In this document: positions 37,447 through 46,769 of the stretch, one piece after another
Layout: each line of letters opens with the position of its first letter
Numbering within the stretch: position 1 is the stretch's first letter
From: Haliea sp.
GTDB lineage: Bacteria > Pseudomonadota > Gammaproteobacteria > Pseudomonadales > Halieaceae
Direction of reading: 5' to 3'
NCBI GenBank assembly: GCA_030730585.1
Contig: JANQUV010000095.1
Location: 1-54,320, forward strand
DNA: 54,320 nucleotides
Notes under the pieces: generated by a model
What the model was told of the DNA's origin: nothing
The model's database searches: none
Seen by the model: the letters and a program-made list of their open reading frames with translations, nothing else
Program-made: the position numbers and the translations under genes

Positions 37447-38223
37447 ATGAATGATCGGCCCGAATACACCGCTCGCAAAGCATTCTTTGACCGTATGCTA
37501 ACGGTTTATGGGCGTAAGCCCGTATTGGAGGCCTTGCGTGCCCCCGGCCTTTCTCTTCATGCACTGCACATCGCAGACAGCAACCGAGAGCAAGGTGTGA
37601 TGGCAGACATATTGCGCGAAGCAGAACGCCGCGGCCTTGTCGCACAGCATCATAGCCGAGCCGAACTGGCGCGTATCTCCCGTAACGGGCGCCAGGACCA
37701 GGGTATCGCACTCGACATTCTCTGTCCGGCTTTTGCGCGCGTGGAGGACTACCTTGCGCTACCCCACACCGGCCAACAGCGCCTTCTGGCACTTGATGGC
37801 ATCACCAATCCCCAGAATCTAGGCATGATCATACGCTCCGCCGCTGCGGGCCACATTGATGGCATACTGTTGGCAAGGCGCGGTAACGCGGCACTAGGGC
37901 CGCTGGTGATCAAGGCCAGTGCAGGCACGGTTTATCGCGCCCCTGTGCTGTCCTGTGAGTCGCTACCGACGGCACTGAAAGCGTGTAAGGGTGCAGGCTT
38001 CAGTATTTGCACGCTGCGTGCTGACGCCCAGCAGAGCTTGTTTGACTATCGGCCTACCGGAGACTGTGTCTATGTCCTGGGAAACGAAACAGACGGTGTG
38101 TCTGCCCAAAGCGACAACCTGGCTGACGTAGCGTTGTCCATTCCCATGCGCAACAGCGTGGAATCGCTCAATGTTGCGGTCACCGCCAGTTTGATTGCGT
38201 TCTCTCGCGCTATTCACGGCTAG
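37447..38223 (+). CDS. TrmH/SpoU-family RNA 2'-O-methyltransferase
   Basis: 258 residues with the three SPOUT motifs: LDGITNPQNLGMIIRSA (motif 1), VLGNETDGVS (motif 2) and IPMRNSVESLNVAVTASL (motif 3), plus an N-terminal substrate-binding domain beginning VYGRKPVLEALRA. This layout resembles RlmB (23S rRNA Gm2251), but the target (rRNA or tRNA) cannot be fixed from sequence. It starts 5 bp after the IclR gene, probably on the same transcript. Confidence 0.92.
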   Translation: MNDRPEYTARKAFFDRMLTVYGRKPVLEALRAPGLSLHALHIADSNREQGVMADILREAERRGLVAQHHSRAELARISRNGRQDQGIALDILCPAFARVEDYLALPHTGQQRLLALDGITNPQNLGMIIRSAAAGHIDGILLARRGNAALGPLVIKASAGTVYRAPVLSCESLPTALKACKGAGFSICTLRADAQQSLFDYRPTGDCVYVLGNETDGVSAQSDNLADVALSIPMRNSVESLNVAVTASLIAFSRAIHG

Positions 38224-38235
38224 CTCGGCAAACCT

Positions 38236-39411
38236 CTATTTCGAGAGGTAACTCATCGCCTGTTCCAAACCTTGCAGAGTCAAAGGGTACATATGGCCTT
38301 CGAGCAGCTTATGCGTCATAGCCGTTGACTGCGTGTACTCCCACTCCTCTCGAGGCACCGGGTTAATCCACGCCACTTTTTCGTAGGTCTGCCTGAACCT
38401 GCGCATCCACACCTCACCGGACTCTTCATTCCAGTGCTCTACCGAGCCGCCAGGCTGCGCAATTTCGTAGGGTGACATAGCCGCATCGCCCACAAAAATC
38501 ACCTTATAGTCGTGGCTGTATTTGTGCATCACGTCCAGCAGTGGCACGCGCTCGTTATGACGACGCACATTGTTACGCCACACGCTTTCATAAATAAAGT
38601 TGTGAAAGTAATAGTTTTCCATGTGCTTGAATTCGCTGCGTGCTGCGGAGAACAGTTCTTCGCAGACACGAACGTGCGGGTCCATGGAACCGCCCACGTC
38701 AAAGAACAGCAGCACTTTCACCGCATTGTGCCGCTCTGGAACCATTTTGATGTCGAGCAAGCCCGCATTGCGCGCTGTAGACCGGATGGTGTCATCGAGG
38801 TCGAGCTCATCGGCGGCACCGGTGCGGGCGAACTTGCGCAAGCGACGCATGGCCACTTTGATGTTGCGTGTGCCCAGCTCAACGCTGTCATCCAGGTTGC
38901 GAAACTCGCGTTTGTCCCACACTTTTACCGCTTTGCGATTGCCCCCGTTGGGGCCTACGCGAATCCCCTCAGGATGGTATCCCTGTTGGCCAAAAGGTGA
39001 GGTGCCGCCGGTGCCTATCCACTTGTTACCACCCTGATGGCGCTCTTTTTGCTCTTCGAGACGCTTCTTGAACTCCTCGATCAATTTTTCCAGGCCACCC
39101 AAAGATTCGATCTTCGCGCGGTCTTCGTCGGTAAGCTGCTTCATGAACTCTGAGCGCAACCAGTCATCGGGAATAATCGCCTCGATGACATCATCCAGCG
39201 CCTCCAGATCCTTGAAATGGAGGCCAAAAGCGCGGTCAAAGCGGTCGAAATACTTTTCGTCCTTCACCAGGCAGGTGCGACTGAAATAGTAAAAGTCGTC
39301 GATGGAGGCAAAGGCCACGTGCTGACGCAAGCCGCTCAGCAAGTCCAGCAGCTCACGCGTGGTGACTGGCACACCCGCGTCACGCAGGCCGTGGAAAAAG
39401 TTGACTAACAT
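38236..39411 (-). CDS. VWA domain protein, CoxE-like
   Basis: 391 residues from the ATG at 39411 (MLVNFFHGLRDAGVPV), 4 bp after the MoxR stop; an in-frame extension into moxR is unlikely. A helical N-terminal half (residues 1-200) with an acidic/charged linker precedes a von Willebrand A domain whose MIDAS is VLLFFDVGGSMDPH (D-x-G-x-S variant). CoxE-type proteins usually work with the MoxR ATPase beside them in complex assembly or metal insertion. The client here is unknown. It has no transmembrane segment, so it is probably cytoplasmic. Confidence 0.88.
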   Translation of the reverse strand: MLVNFFHGLRDAGVPVTTRELLDLLSGLRQHVAFASIDDFYYFSRTCLVKDEKYFDRFDRAFGLHFKDLEALDDVIEAIIPDDWLRSEFMKQLTDEDRAKIESLGGLEKLIEEFKKRLEEQKERHQGGNKWIGTGGTSPFGQQGYHPEGIRVGPNGGNRKAVKVWDKREFRNLDDSVELGTRNIKVAMRRLRKFARTGAADELDLDDTIRSTARNAGLLDIKMVPERHNAVKVLLFFDVGGSMDPHVRVCEELFSAARSEFKHMENYYFHNFIYESVWRNNVRRHNERVPLLDVMHKYSHDYKVIFVGDAAMSPYEIAQPGGSVEHWNEESGEVWMRRFRQTYEKVAWINPVPREEWEYTQSTAMTHKLLEGHMYPLTLQGLEQAMSYLSK

Positions 39412-39415
39412 ACGG

Positions 39416-40264
39416 TTAGCGCGTCTCTCTGCGGTGCATGAAGGCCAGACGCTCCAACAGGTGCACATCTTGCTCATTTTTCAGCAACGCGCCATATAAC
39501 GGCGGTATTGCCTTGCTCGCATCGCGATTTTTCAGTACCGCGTCCGGGATATCGTCGGCAAGGATAAGCTTCAACCAGTCAATTAGCTCAGAGGTTGAAG
39601 GCTTCTTTTTCAGCCCTGGTATGGAGCGCAGGTCAAAAAATACTTCCATAGCCTCTTGTACCAACTCCTGCGCAATGCCTGGGTGGTGGACGTCGATAAT
39701 CGCCCGCATGGTTTCACGGTCGGGGAAGTTGATGAAGTGAAAGAAGCAGCGCCGCAGGAAGGCATCAGGCAGCTCTTTTTCGTTATTACTGGTGATAATA
39801 ATGATCGGCCGCTGTTTAGCTCGAATGGTCTCGCCCGTCTCGTAAACGAAAAACTCCATGCGATCGAGCTCAACCAGCAGGTCGTTCGGGAATTCGATGT
39901 CGGCCTTGTCAATTTCGTCAATTAGCAGTACCACTTGTTCTTCGGCGTCAAAGGCCTCCCACAGCTTGCCTTTCTTGATGTAGTTGGCAATGTCGTTGAC
40001 TTTCTCGTTGCCCAGCTGTGAGTCGCGCAGGCGTGATACCGCGTCATACTCATACAAACCTTGTTGGGCTTTGGTGGTGGACTTGATGTGCCATTGGATC
40101 AGACGCTTGCCCAGCCCCAGGGCCACCTCCTCTGCCAGCATGGTCTTGCCGGTGCCCGGTTCCCCCTTGATCAAGAGCGGGCGAGCCAGCGTTACCGCGG
40201 CGTTGACCGCCATGCGCAGGTCGTCAGTGGCTACGTAGCGCTCAGTTCCCTCAAATTTCATCAT
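39416..40264 (-). CDS. MoxR-family AAA+ ATPase
   Basis: 282 residues. Walker A GEPGTGKT is at 34-41, Walker B LLIDEIDKAD near 113, sensor 1 in IIITSNNEKELPDAFLRRC, and a C-terminal lid. MoxR proteins are chaperone-like ATPases acting with VWA partners. The CoxE-like protein begins 4 bp downstream and almost certainly is that partner. A second VWA protein gene ends 53 bp upstream on the same strand. It is shorter than typical ~310-residue MoxR members. Confidence 0.93.
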   Translation of the reverse strand: MMKFEGTERYVATDDLRMAVNAAVTLARPLLIKGEPGTGKTMLAEEVALGLGKRLIQWHIKSTTKAQQGLYEYDAVSRLRDSQLGNEKVNDIANYIKKGKLWEAFDAEEQVVLLIDEIDKADIEFPNDLLVELDRMEFFVYETGETIRAKQRPIIIITSNNEKELPDAFLRRCFFHFINFPDRETMRAIIDVHHPGIAQELVQEAMEVFFDLRSIPGLKKKPSTSELIDWLKLILADDIPDAVLKNRDASKAIPPLYGALLKNEQDVHLLERLAFMHRRETR

Positions 40265-40317
40265 CTAATCCATACTCGTGAAAAATAAAGCCGCAAAGGT
40301 TAGCGACCAAGCCGCGC

Positions 40318-41817
40318 CTAATCAAGGGGCGTTTTTGCACTCAGCCCGGCGGTGACTTTGTCATCCGGCTCGTCGCGGTTCGCTTCAAAACGACGCTGCC
40401 AAACGGCCAGCTTACGCTGACGACGCCGACGATAGACCCAAAACACGATGATCAGCGCCGCAATCAATAGTGCCGCCAGCGTGAAGGCCGGCCGCTGTAA
40501 ATCCTCCTCAGCCACCAGGGGTGGACGAGTGCTGATTGCCGGTGCCGCTTCCTGCGCAATCACCTCAACATACAAAGGCAGCTCGCGCTGCAGGGTTTCG
40601 CCACGCACTTGAACCAGCACCTGGTAGCGCCCCCCGCGTTCAAACGCCGGCATACTGATGCGATATTCGCCCGTCGCAGGCACGGGATAGCCGGCGCTAA
40701 CATCAATCAGGTCTTCGTAATTGTCCGGCCCGGTGATCTTCACCGACAGAGCAAATAACTGCAGCAGCTCGGGACGGGTGATGACACCGTCCCCATCGCG
40801 CAAGCGGATACCCAGTTCCGTAATACGGCCCGCCGGCAGGCTGTTGGGCAGTGGATCGACTTCGAGCTTCAGCTCAGAGATCACTGACACGCGGCTGCGC
40901 GCTCCTTCAGGGGCCGACAGGGTCCACGCGCCGCGCTCCGGCGCCGTAACGGTAACCAAAGCGAACTGGCTGCTCTTAAACCAATCAACGCCGTCTTGCG
41001 TCTGTGCGGGGCGATACACGGTACCGCCAGGGCTGGTGAGCTCAACGGCTGCCCCCGACTCTTGCAAGAACACCAGTGCCGTAAACTCGTCCACGCTTTC
41101 GTCAATCAGGAAGATATTGCCGACCACGGGGACACGTGCAGTGGGCGCCACCATTTCCAGCGACTGCACGAAAATTTCCGTAAGTTGCGCCGCGGTGCGG
41201 GCTTTCTCCGCTATGCCTGCTGTGCTGCTGGCCAAGGCGCGTAGAAAGGTCCAATCCGCTTCATCCGACAGTGCAATGGTATGCACAGGAATACCAGTTG
41301 CACCCAGCGCAGGTGCGGTTGTTGCCAATACATGCCGGGCAGCCGTAGCGTTCGCCATAGGCGACGCCGAGATGTCCACCTTGCCGTCAGTTAGCAGCAC
41401 GATGCTGCTGCGGTAGGTTGGGTCCATGCTACTGAGGTCGTAGGTTGCGGCGGCAAGCGCTGCCGGAATATTGGTGCGCTGGCCGGAATTGTCGATACGC
41501 GCAACGGCGTCCAGCGCGCGCTCACGCCAGGCGCCATCAACCACCTGATGGGGCACGATCTGCTGCACCGTCTCTCCAAAAATCCACACGCCGGCTCGAG
41601 CGCCGTCGGGTAACAATCGAACAATCAATTCCAAAGCGGGCGCGCGCAAATTATCGGGGTCGGATTGCTTCATACTGCCCGAAATATCAATAAGCAGGCG
41701 CAGGTCCGGTTGTGGCCCCAGGGGCATTTGCGCCTGCAAGGTTAACGGTGTCGCCAGGGCTGCGATGAGCAGCAGCGTTACAAAGCGGAATTCTTTTATT
41801 GCGCGCACAATAGACAT
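40318..41817 (-). CDS. Exported VWA domain protein with C-terminal membrane anchor
   Basis: 499 residues: a signal peptide (VTLLLIAALATPLTLQAQ), an N-terminal VWA domain with complete MIDAS DISGSMKQ near residues 43-50, a beta-rich middle region, and a C-terminal transmembrane helix (AFTLAALLIAALIIVFWVY) followed by a basic cytoplasmic tail (RRRRQRK). The metal-binding VWA should face the periplasm, unlike the cytoplasmic CoxE-like one. Possibly a sensor or adhesion-type partner of the MoxR pair, but this rests on proximity only. Confidence 0.88.
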   Translation of the reverse strand: MSIVRAIKEFRFVTLLLIAALATPLTLQAQMPLGPQPDLRLLIDISGSMKQSDPDNLRAPALELIVRLLPDGARAGVWIFGETVQQIVPHQVVDGAWRERALDAVARIDNSGQRTNIPAALAAATYDLSSMDPTYRSSIVLLTDGKVDISASPMANATAARHVLATTAPALGATGIPVHTIALSDEADWTFLRALASSTAGIAEKARTAAQLTEIFVQSLEMVAPTARVPVVGNIFLIDESVDEFTALVFLQESGAAVELTSPGGTVYRPAQTQDGVDWFKSSQFALVTVTAPERGAWTLSAPEGARSRVSVISELKLEVDPLPNSLPAGRITELGIRLRDGDGVITRPELLQLFALSVKITGPDNYEDLIDVSAGYPVPATGEYRISMPAFERGGRYQVLVQVRGETLQRELPLYVEVIAQEAAPAISTRPPLVAEEDLQRPAFTLAALLIAALIIVFWVYRRRRQRKLAVWQRRFEANRDEPDDKVTAGLSAKTPLD

Positions 41818-41832
41818 GACGGCTCCTCTGGA

Positions 41833-42186
41833 TCAACGATCACTGGGTGTACGCCGTGCGCGACGCAGCACGGTAAGTTTAAGTAACAAGGCGAGCCCGA
41901 ATGCTAACCCAAGGGCCGCCACCAATGGGCGTATCGCATGCGCTGCCGCTTCGGGGCCATTAGTGAGCATCTGAAATGCCACCACCACCAGAGCGGGCGC
42001 AAAAGTACTCACGCCTTCGTAGGGATAGGCAGGTGTCATCAGCAGCGCCATCCCGATCAGCAACAGTAGCCAGCGCCATGCCGGCGATATAAGACGACGG
42101 AACCACCAGAACATGGTTAACAATGACAGTAGTGAGGCACCCAGGTACAGCACCGTGGCAAAAATAATATCGGGTTGCCCAGTCAT
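41833..42186 (-). CDS. Small integral membrane protein, unknown
   Basis: 117 residues with three to four hydrophobic segments (IIFATVLYLGASLLSLLTMF; WLLLLIGMALLMTPAY; LGLAFGLALLLKLTV) and a basic C-terminus (RRARRTPSDR). I recognise no family. It lies 15 bp before the membrane-anchored VWA gene and starts inside the ycgN stop (ATGA overlap). It may be a membrane partner of that VWA protein. Confidence 0.7.
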   Translation of the reverse strand: MTGQPDIIFATVLYLGASLLSLLTMFWWFRRLISPAWRWLLLLIGMALLMTPAYPYEGVSTFAPALVVVAFQMLTNGPEAAAHAIRPLVAALGLAFGLALLLKLTVLRRARRTPSDR

Positions 42187-42632
42187 TCTGTTTCCTCCTG
42201 GACCCAGTGAACGATGTGCTCTTCATAGCTGTCAGGAGGTACATGGACTTCGGAGACAGCGCGCCCGCGGACGGAAATTCCCGCGTGATGAACCGACTCG
42301 GGGTCTCCCGACAACAACGGATGCCAAGGATACAAAGCTTCGCCACGAGCACGCAGCCGGTAAGCGCAGGTGGCGGGCAGCCAGCCCAATGCCGCATCGA
42401 GATTGCCCGAGTCCAAAGTGATGCAATCAGTTACCAGTGTACTGCGGTTAGCATAGTCCTTACAGCGACAGCTATCGTTGTCGAGATAGCGGCAGCTGAC
42501 GCGGGTATAAAACACCTCGCCCGTGTCAGCATCTTCGAGCTTGTGCAGGCAGCAGCGCCCGCAGCCGTCGCACAAAGCTTCCCATTGTGCAGGGTTTAGC
42601 GCTTCCAAGGGCTGTTGCCACCAGTCACTCAC
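42183..42632 (-). CDS. ycgN: YcgN-family cysteine cluster protein (UPF0260)
   Basis: 149 residues from a GTG at 42632, which overlaps the ycgL stop and matches the ~150-residue family; longer starts lie inside ycgL. It is Cys-rich: CDGCGRCCLHKLED, then SCRYLDNDSCRCKDY, C and C later, the pattern of the YkgJ/YcgN zinc- or iron-binding family. Biochemical role unknown. It sits in the order rnd-ycgL-ycgN as in several gammaproteobacteria. Confidence 0.9.
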   Translation of the reverse strand: MSDWWQQPLEALNPAQWEALCDGCGRCCLHKLEDADTGEVFYTRVSCRYLDNDSCRCKDYANRSTLVTDCITLDSGNLDAALGWLPATCAYRLRARGEALYPWHPLLSGDPESVHHAGISVRGRAVSEVHVPPDSYEEHIVHWVQEETE

Positions 42633-42897
42633 GGGCGCTCTCCCGTCGACCGTAGACCGCATCCGCAGGCGGCATCTGCAGAAAAAACCCCTGGGTTTCG
42701 ATGGCTGCCAACACCTCGGCGGCATTGACCCGCGCCAGTCGACGGCCTGCGGTCAGCGCCAGCACTAACACCGGTTCCGGCGCACCAAAACGGACCAGTA
42801 AGTGCTCTGGCACGCGGGCACAGCCCTCTGCCTTATCGACATAGAGATACATTTCGGCTTTGTGTGGGCTGCGGAATATCTGACAGATCAGCGTCAT
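42625..42897 (-). CDS. ycgL: YcgL domain protein
   Basis: 90 residues. The YcgL fold is recognisable from CQIFRSPHKAEMYLYVDK and IETQGFFLQMPP near the C-terminus. Function unknown. The start overlaps the rnd stop by 4 bp, and its stop region contains the ycgN GTG, so all three are coupled. Confidence 0.92.
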   Translation of the reverse strand: MTLICQIFRSPHKAEMYLYVDKAEGCARVPEHLLVRFGAPEPVLVLALTAGRRLARVNAAEVLAAIETQGFFLQMPPADAVYGRRESARE

Positions 42898-44009
42898 GCA
42901 CGCTTCTCTTGCAGCGAGCGCCGCAGCGGTATCAACACGTGTTCATTGCGCCAACCCGCCCAGGTCAGCGGCGCGTCTATAGACTCCCCCTGATGCTCGC
43001 GTAACAGAAGCTCGTAGTCACGGGCTGCAAGAAGGATTTCTGGTGCGGTTTTCAGCTCATTCGCAAGCGCTCTCGCACGCTGCTTCAGGGCCTGCAGTTG
43101 CTTGCGTCCTGCAGGGTCGAAGGGCTGCGGCAGGCGAGCTGGCAAGTTCTCAACGGGCTTTGTGCGCTGAGTTGATAAAAGCTCCAGCAGGGCTGTTCCA
43201 TCGCGCCGCAAGGTGCCCGGTGTCAACACGCCCAGCCGTTCAATCGCGGCCACGGAGTCAGGGTCTGCTGTGGCCAGCGCGAGGCAAGCGGCATCATCCA
43301 CCACCCAGCCACGTGGCTTGTTGCGCGCACGTGCTGTGTTTTCTCGCCAGTCGCACAAGGCGAATAGTCGGCCGGTGGCGCGCTGGTCCAGCTTCCACGC
43401 AGATTTGATCCGCAGTGCGCTATTCGCGTTGGGTGCCTGGAACGCGGCCAATGCATCCGCGCCATCAGCGAGCACCCAGGCAAGCTTACCCTGTGCGGCG
43501 CATTCCGAGCTCAGCCTGCGCCATATCGGCAACAGGTGGGCAACATCCTGTGCAGCGTATTCACATTGCGCAGCGGTAAGTGGCCGTTGCAGCCAGTCTG
43601 ACTGAGTCTCGTCTTTGGGCACGTCCACGCCCTCACAGGCCAGCACCAATGCACGGTAACCAATACCAAACCCTTGGTCGAGCAGGGCCGCGGCCCGTTG
43701 TGTATCAAACAGAGGCTCCGGCAACACACCCAGCCAGCGATCAAACACCTCGATATCCTCGCTCGGGGAATGCAGCACCTTTACTGTGTCCTGTGCCTGC
43801 ATCAGGGCGCGCAGCGGTTCCAGATTCGTGAACGTCAAGGGATCCAACAGCCACGCTTCATCGCCAAAACATAACTGCAGCAGCGCAACTTCAGGAAAAA
43901 AGGTGTTGCGGCGCATAAACTCTGTGTCCACTGCTACCGCGAGTGCACCGCGGAAGCGTTCTATCAGTGCTTCGAGCGCCGCATCGGATTCAATCAGCTG
44001 CCACTGCAT
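42894..44009 (-). CDS. rnd: Ribonuclease D
   Basis: A 3'-to-5' exoribonuclease acting on tRNA precursors and other structured RNAs. 371 residues: a DEDD-y exonuclease with VAVDTEFMRRNTFFP (first D, E), SPSEDIEVF (second D) and YAAQDVAHL (Tyr and last D), then two HRDC-like domains. The start shares the recR stop (TGATG). Confidence 0.95.
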   Translation of the reverse strand: MQWQLIESDAALEALIERFRGALAVAVDTEFMRRNTFFPEVALLQLCFGDEAWLLDPLTFTNLEPLRALMQAQDTVKVLHSPSEDIEVFDRWLGVLPEPLFDTQRAAALLDQGFGIGYRALVLACEGVDVPKDETQSDWLQRPLTAAQCEYAAQDVAHLLPIWRRLSSECAAQGKLAWVLADGADALAAFQAPNANSALRIKSAWKLDQRATGRLFALCDWRENTARARNKPRGWVVDDAACLALATADPDSVAAIERLGVLTPGTLRRDGTALLELLSTQRTKPVENLPARLPQPFDPAGRKQLQALKQRARALANELKTAPEILLAARDYELLLREHQGESIDAPLTWAGWRNEHVLIPLRRSLQEKRA

Positions 44010-44617
44010 CAGTTTTCTCCGTTCAGCTGACGACGACCGGTAAACGCGTGGGCCAAGGTGTTGCCATCCACGTATTCCAACTCTCCACCTAACGGTACGC
44101 CATGCGCAATCCGCGATACACGCACCCCTTTGGGTAATAAGATGTCTGACAGATAGTACGCTGTCGCCTCCCCTTCCACGGTGGGATTGGTCGCGAGAAT
44201 GACTTCGGTGATCCCCTCCTCCAGCACGCGTTGCTGAAATTTGTCCAAACCGATCTCGCTGGGACCAATGCCATCGATCGGTGACAAGTGCCCCATCAAC
44301 ACAAAGTACAAGCCTCGATAACTGCCGCTTTGCTCAACCGCCAATACATCGGCAGGTGTCTCCAGCACGCAGATAGTGTGCCGATCACGACGCGGGTCGG
44401 AGCAGATCTCGCACACATCCAACTCGCTGAAGTTGCGACAGCGCAGGCAGTGGTCAATACGATCCATGGCAACCTGCAGGGCTTCTGCCAGAGCCAAGGC
44501 GCCGGCGCGGTCGCGTTCCAACAAGTGCATCGACATGCGCTGAGCAGATTTGGGGCCAACACCGGGCAGACAGCGCAAGGCGTCAATCAGCTGGCCCAGG
44601 GCTGGGCTAAATTTCAT
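44009..44617 (-). CDS. recR: Recombination protein RecR
   Basis: With RecO it loads RecA at gaps. 202 residues: helix-hairpin-helix ([14 protein letters not shown]), a C4 zinc finger ([18 protein letters not shown]), then a Toprim domain and the Walker-B-like C-terminal part. It completes the dnaX-ebfC-recR order that is near-universal in gammaproteobacteria, 7 bp after ebfC. Confidence 0.97.
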   Translation of the reverse strand: MKFSPALGQLIDALRCLPGVGPKSAQRMSMHLLERDRAGALALAEALQVAMDRIDHCLRCRNFSELDVCEICSDPRRDRHTICVLETPADVLAVEQSGSYRGLYFVLMGHLSPIDGIGPSEIGLDKFQQRVLEEGITEVILATNPTVEGEATAYYLSDILLPKGVRVSRIAHGVPLGGELEYVDGNTLAHAFTGRRQLNGEN

Positions 44618-44624
44618 AAGCTTC

Positions 44625-44945
44625 TCAAAAGGGCAGCTTGAAGCCGGGGGGTAAATTCAACCCCGAAGCCAAACCTGCCATTGATTCACGGTTGTGGGCC
44701 TCCACACGGCGCACGGCATCGTTGACCGCTGCAGCCAGCAAGTCCTCTAGCACTTCACGAGGTTCGCTGAGCACGCTGTCATCAATGCGCACGCGCTTGA
44801 CGTCATGACGTCCGGTCATGGTGACGCGGACCAGGCCTGCAGCCGCTTCGCCTGTCACTTCAGTCTTGGCGAGTTCTTCTTGCGCCTTTTGCATGTCGGC
44901 CTGCATTTTTTGCGCCTGTTGCATCAGGTCGTTAATCCCTTTCAT
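44625..44945 (-). CDS. ebfC: Nucleoid-associated protein YbaB/EbfC
   Basis: A small dimeric DNA-binding protein, 106 residues. The N-terminal coiled helix [19 protein letters not shown] and the central [19 protein letters not shown] match the family, and it ends in the usual Gly/Pro-rich LPPGFKLPF. It starts 9 bp after dnaX. Confidence 0.97.
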   Translation of the reverse strand: MKGINDLMQQAQKMQADMQKAQEELAKTEVTGEAAAGLVRVTMTGRHDVKRVRIDDSVLSEPREVLEDLLAAAVNDAVRRVEAHNRESMAGLASGLNLPPGFKLPF

Positions 44946-44954
44946 GTAATATCC

Positions 44955-46694
44955 TCAAGGGTCGAGTGGTGTGATTGATGCGCGATCCAGTTCACCGTCA
45001 AAACGCTGAATCAGCTGCTGCAGACGCACATCACCCTCAATGGATGCCTCGGCTTCGCGCTGACGCTGCTGCCTGAGACGCTCATCACGCTGTGCCGGCG
45101 TTTCAGTGCCTGGGCGCCCGGGTTCAATCGATACCGATACGGGTGTGTCGAAGTAGTTTTGAAGGGCCAGACGAATGCGTTCGGCGTGCCCCGGGTTGAA
45201 CAAACCGAGGTGCTTATCGTCCAGCACAAAGCTGAAATCGCCGCCCTGTTGACGCTCCAGGGCACAATGGGAAGCCACGCTCAACACCATGCCCGCCAAG
45301 CCGAGTTCGTCAAGGAGTTGGGGCCAGTCCTCACAAGCCAGCAACGGCGGCGCGCTGGCCTGATCCAATTGCACAGGGCGCTTAAGCTCGGGTTGGGGGG
45401 TGGGTATCGGAGCTGGCACCACCTCGGAGGCTGCAGGTACAGAGGGAGGCACGGGACCCGGGGCCGCAGGTGCAAGGGGGATTACGGCAGCCGACTCCGC
45501 AGTTGCGGCGTGAGCCGCGCTCGGCGGCGGGCGCTGTGCAACATGTGTTGGCGCAGCAGGCTTTTTCTCCCCACCATCACCCGCGGGTGTACTGCCGTCG
45601 TCAGGCAGCACCGCTGGCCGAAATGCCAACATGCGCAACACAGTCATTTCAAACCCGCTACGTGGGTCTGCTGCATGCGGTAGATCGCGTTTGCCGTTCA
45701 AGGCCATCTGGTAGAACAGTTGGACGTCCTCGGCGCTTAAACTGGCGGCAATGCCGGCCACCCGCTCCGAGTCACCGCGGCTGCTATCGGTGTGGCCGGG
45801 CAGCATCTGCACCACTGCGATGCGGTGCAACAAGCCCAAAAGTTCATCAAGCCCGGAGTCAAAATTGGGGGCATGCTCGGCCATATGCGCCACTGCAGCC
45901 AACGCAGCTGTGGGGTCGCCTGCGGCAACGGCCTCCAGTACCGCGTAGACGAAACTCATTTCCACCGTACCCAGCATGCTGCGCACACCAGGCTCAGTAA
46001 TACTGCCTGAGCCAAACGCAATCGCCTGATCGGTGAGGCTCAGTGCGTCGCGCATACTACCGTCTGCTGCGCGGCCCAGTAACCACAGCGCAGGCTCTTC
46101 ATAGCGAATCATTTCGGCGTCCAGCACCGTCGCAAGGTGCCCCGCAACCTGCTCGGGCACCATGTTTTTCAAGTTGAACTGCAAACAGCGCGACAGCACT
46201 GTTGCCGGCAGTTTCTGAGGATCCGTGGTGGCCAACAGGAATTTCACGTGCGGAGGTGGCTCTTCCAGCGTCTTCAACAGCGCGTTGAAACTACTGTTGG
46301 ACAGCATATGGACTTCGTCAATCAGGTAAACCTTGTAGCGTGAGCGGGTAGGCGCGTACTGAACGTTTTCCAGAAGATCCCGCGTGTCTTCCACTTTGGT
46401 ACGCGATGCCGCATCGACTTCGAGCAGGTCGACGCTGCGGCCCTCCGCAATTTCCAGACAGGAACTGCAGATTCCGCAAGGCTCGGAGCTCACGCCCGCT
46501 TCACAATTGAGGCTCTTGGCCAGAATCCGTGCGATGGTAGTTTTGCCGACACCCCGGGTGCCGGTAAACAGGTAGGCGTGGTGCAGGCGGTCGTGGTCCA
46601 GGGCGTTGACCAGCGCCTGTAACACATGTTCCTGGCCCACCATTTCATTGAACCGGCGGGGCCGCCACTTGCGCGCGAGTACCTGATAAGACAT
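44955..46694 (-). CDS. dnaX: DNA polymerase III subunit gamma/tau
   Basis: The clamp-loader ATPase and replisome organiser. 579 residues from ATG 46694 (MSYQVLARKWRPR). AAA+ domain with Walker A GTRGVGKTTIA, a zinc module with CEAG...CGICSSC, DEVHMLS and sensor DPQKLPATVLSRC. A Pro/Ala-rich linker follows (about residues 370-470), then a C-terminal tau domain. A short A-run at 45562-45566 in the linker is not a convincing frameshift site. ffs lies 75 bp upstream. Confidence 0.97.
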   Translation of the reverse strand: MSYQVLARKWRPRRFNEMVGQEHVLQALVNALDHDRLHHAYLFTGTRGVGKTTIARILAKSLNCEAGVSSEPCGICSSCLEIAEGRSVDLLEVDAASRTKVEDTRDLLENVQYAPTRSRYKVYLIDEVHMLSNSSFNALLKTLEEPPPHVKFLLATTDPQKLPATVLSRCLQFNLKNMVPEQVAGHLATVLDAEMIRYEEPALWLLGRAADGSMRDALSLTDQAIAFGSGSITEPGVRSMLGTVEMSFVYAVLEAVAAGDPTAALAAVAHMAEHAPNFDSGLDELLGLLHRIAVVQMLPGHTDSSRGDSERVAGIAASLSAEDVQLFYQMALNGKRDLPHAADPRSGFEMTVLRMLAFRPAVLPDDGSTPAGDGGEKKPAAPTHVAQRPPPSAAHAATAESAAVIPLAPAAPGPVPPSVPAASEVVPAPIPTPQPELKRPVQLDQASAPPLLACEDWPQLLDELGLAGMVLSVASHCALERQQGGDFSFVLDDKHLGLFNPGHAERIRLALQNYFDTPVSVSIEPGRPGTETPAQRDERLRQQRQREAEASIEGDVRLQQLIQRFDGELDRASITPLDP

Positions 46695-46769
46695 CTGCAA
46701 AAGCCCTTGCCTAAAGGCGCAAAGGATACACCACTGCTGCTGGCGGGGCACAGGCAATTCGGATTAAGA

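Noticed and set aside
45559-45572. A-run in dnaX resembling the programmed frameshift site that yields gamma in Escherichia coli
   Set aside because: The run is only five A's after GAG, lacks the A-AAA-AAG heptamer, and the -1 frame continues about 27 codons before a stop; no supporting stem-loop or Shine-Dalgarno was evident.
46705-46735. Weak hairpin between ffs and dnaX as ffs terminator
   Set aside because: The stem is bulged and short and the T-tract is interrupted; it may be only the dnaX ribosome site region.
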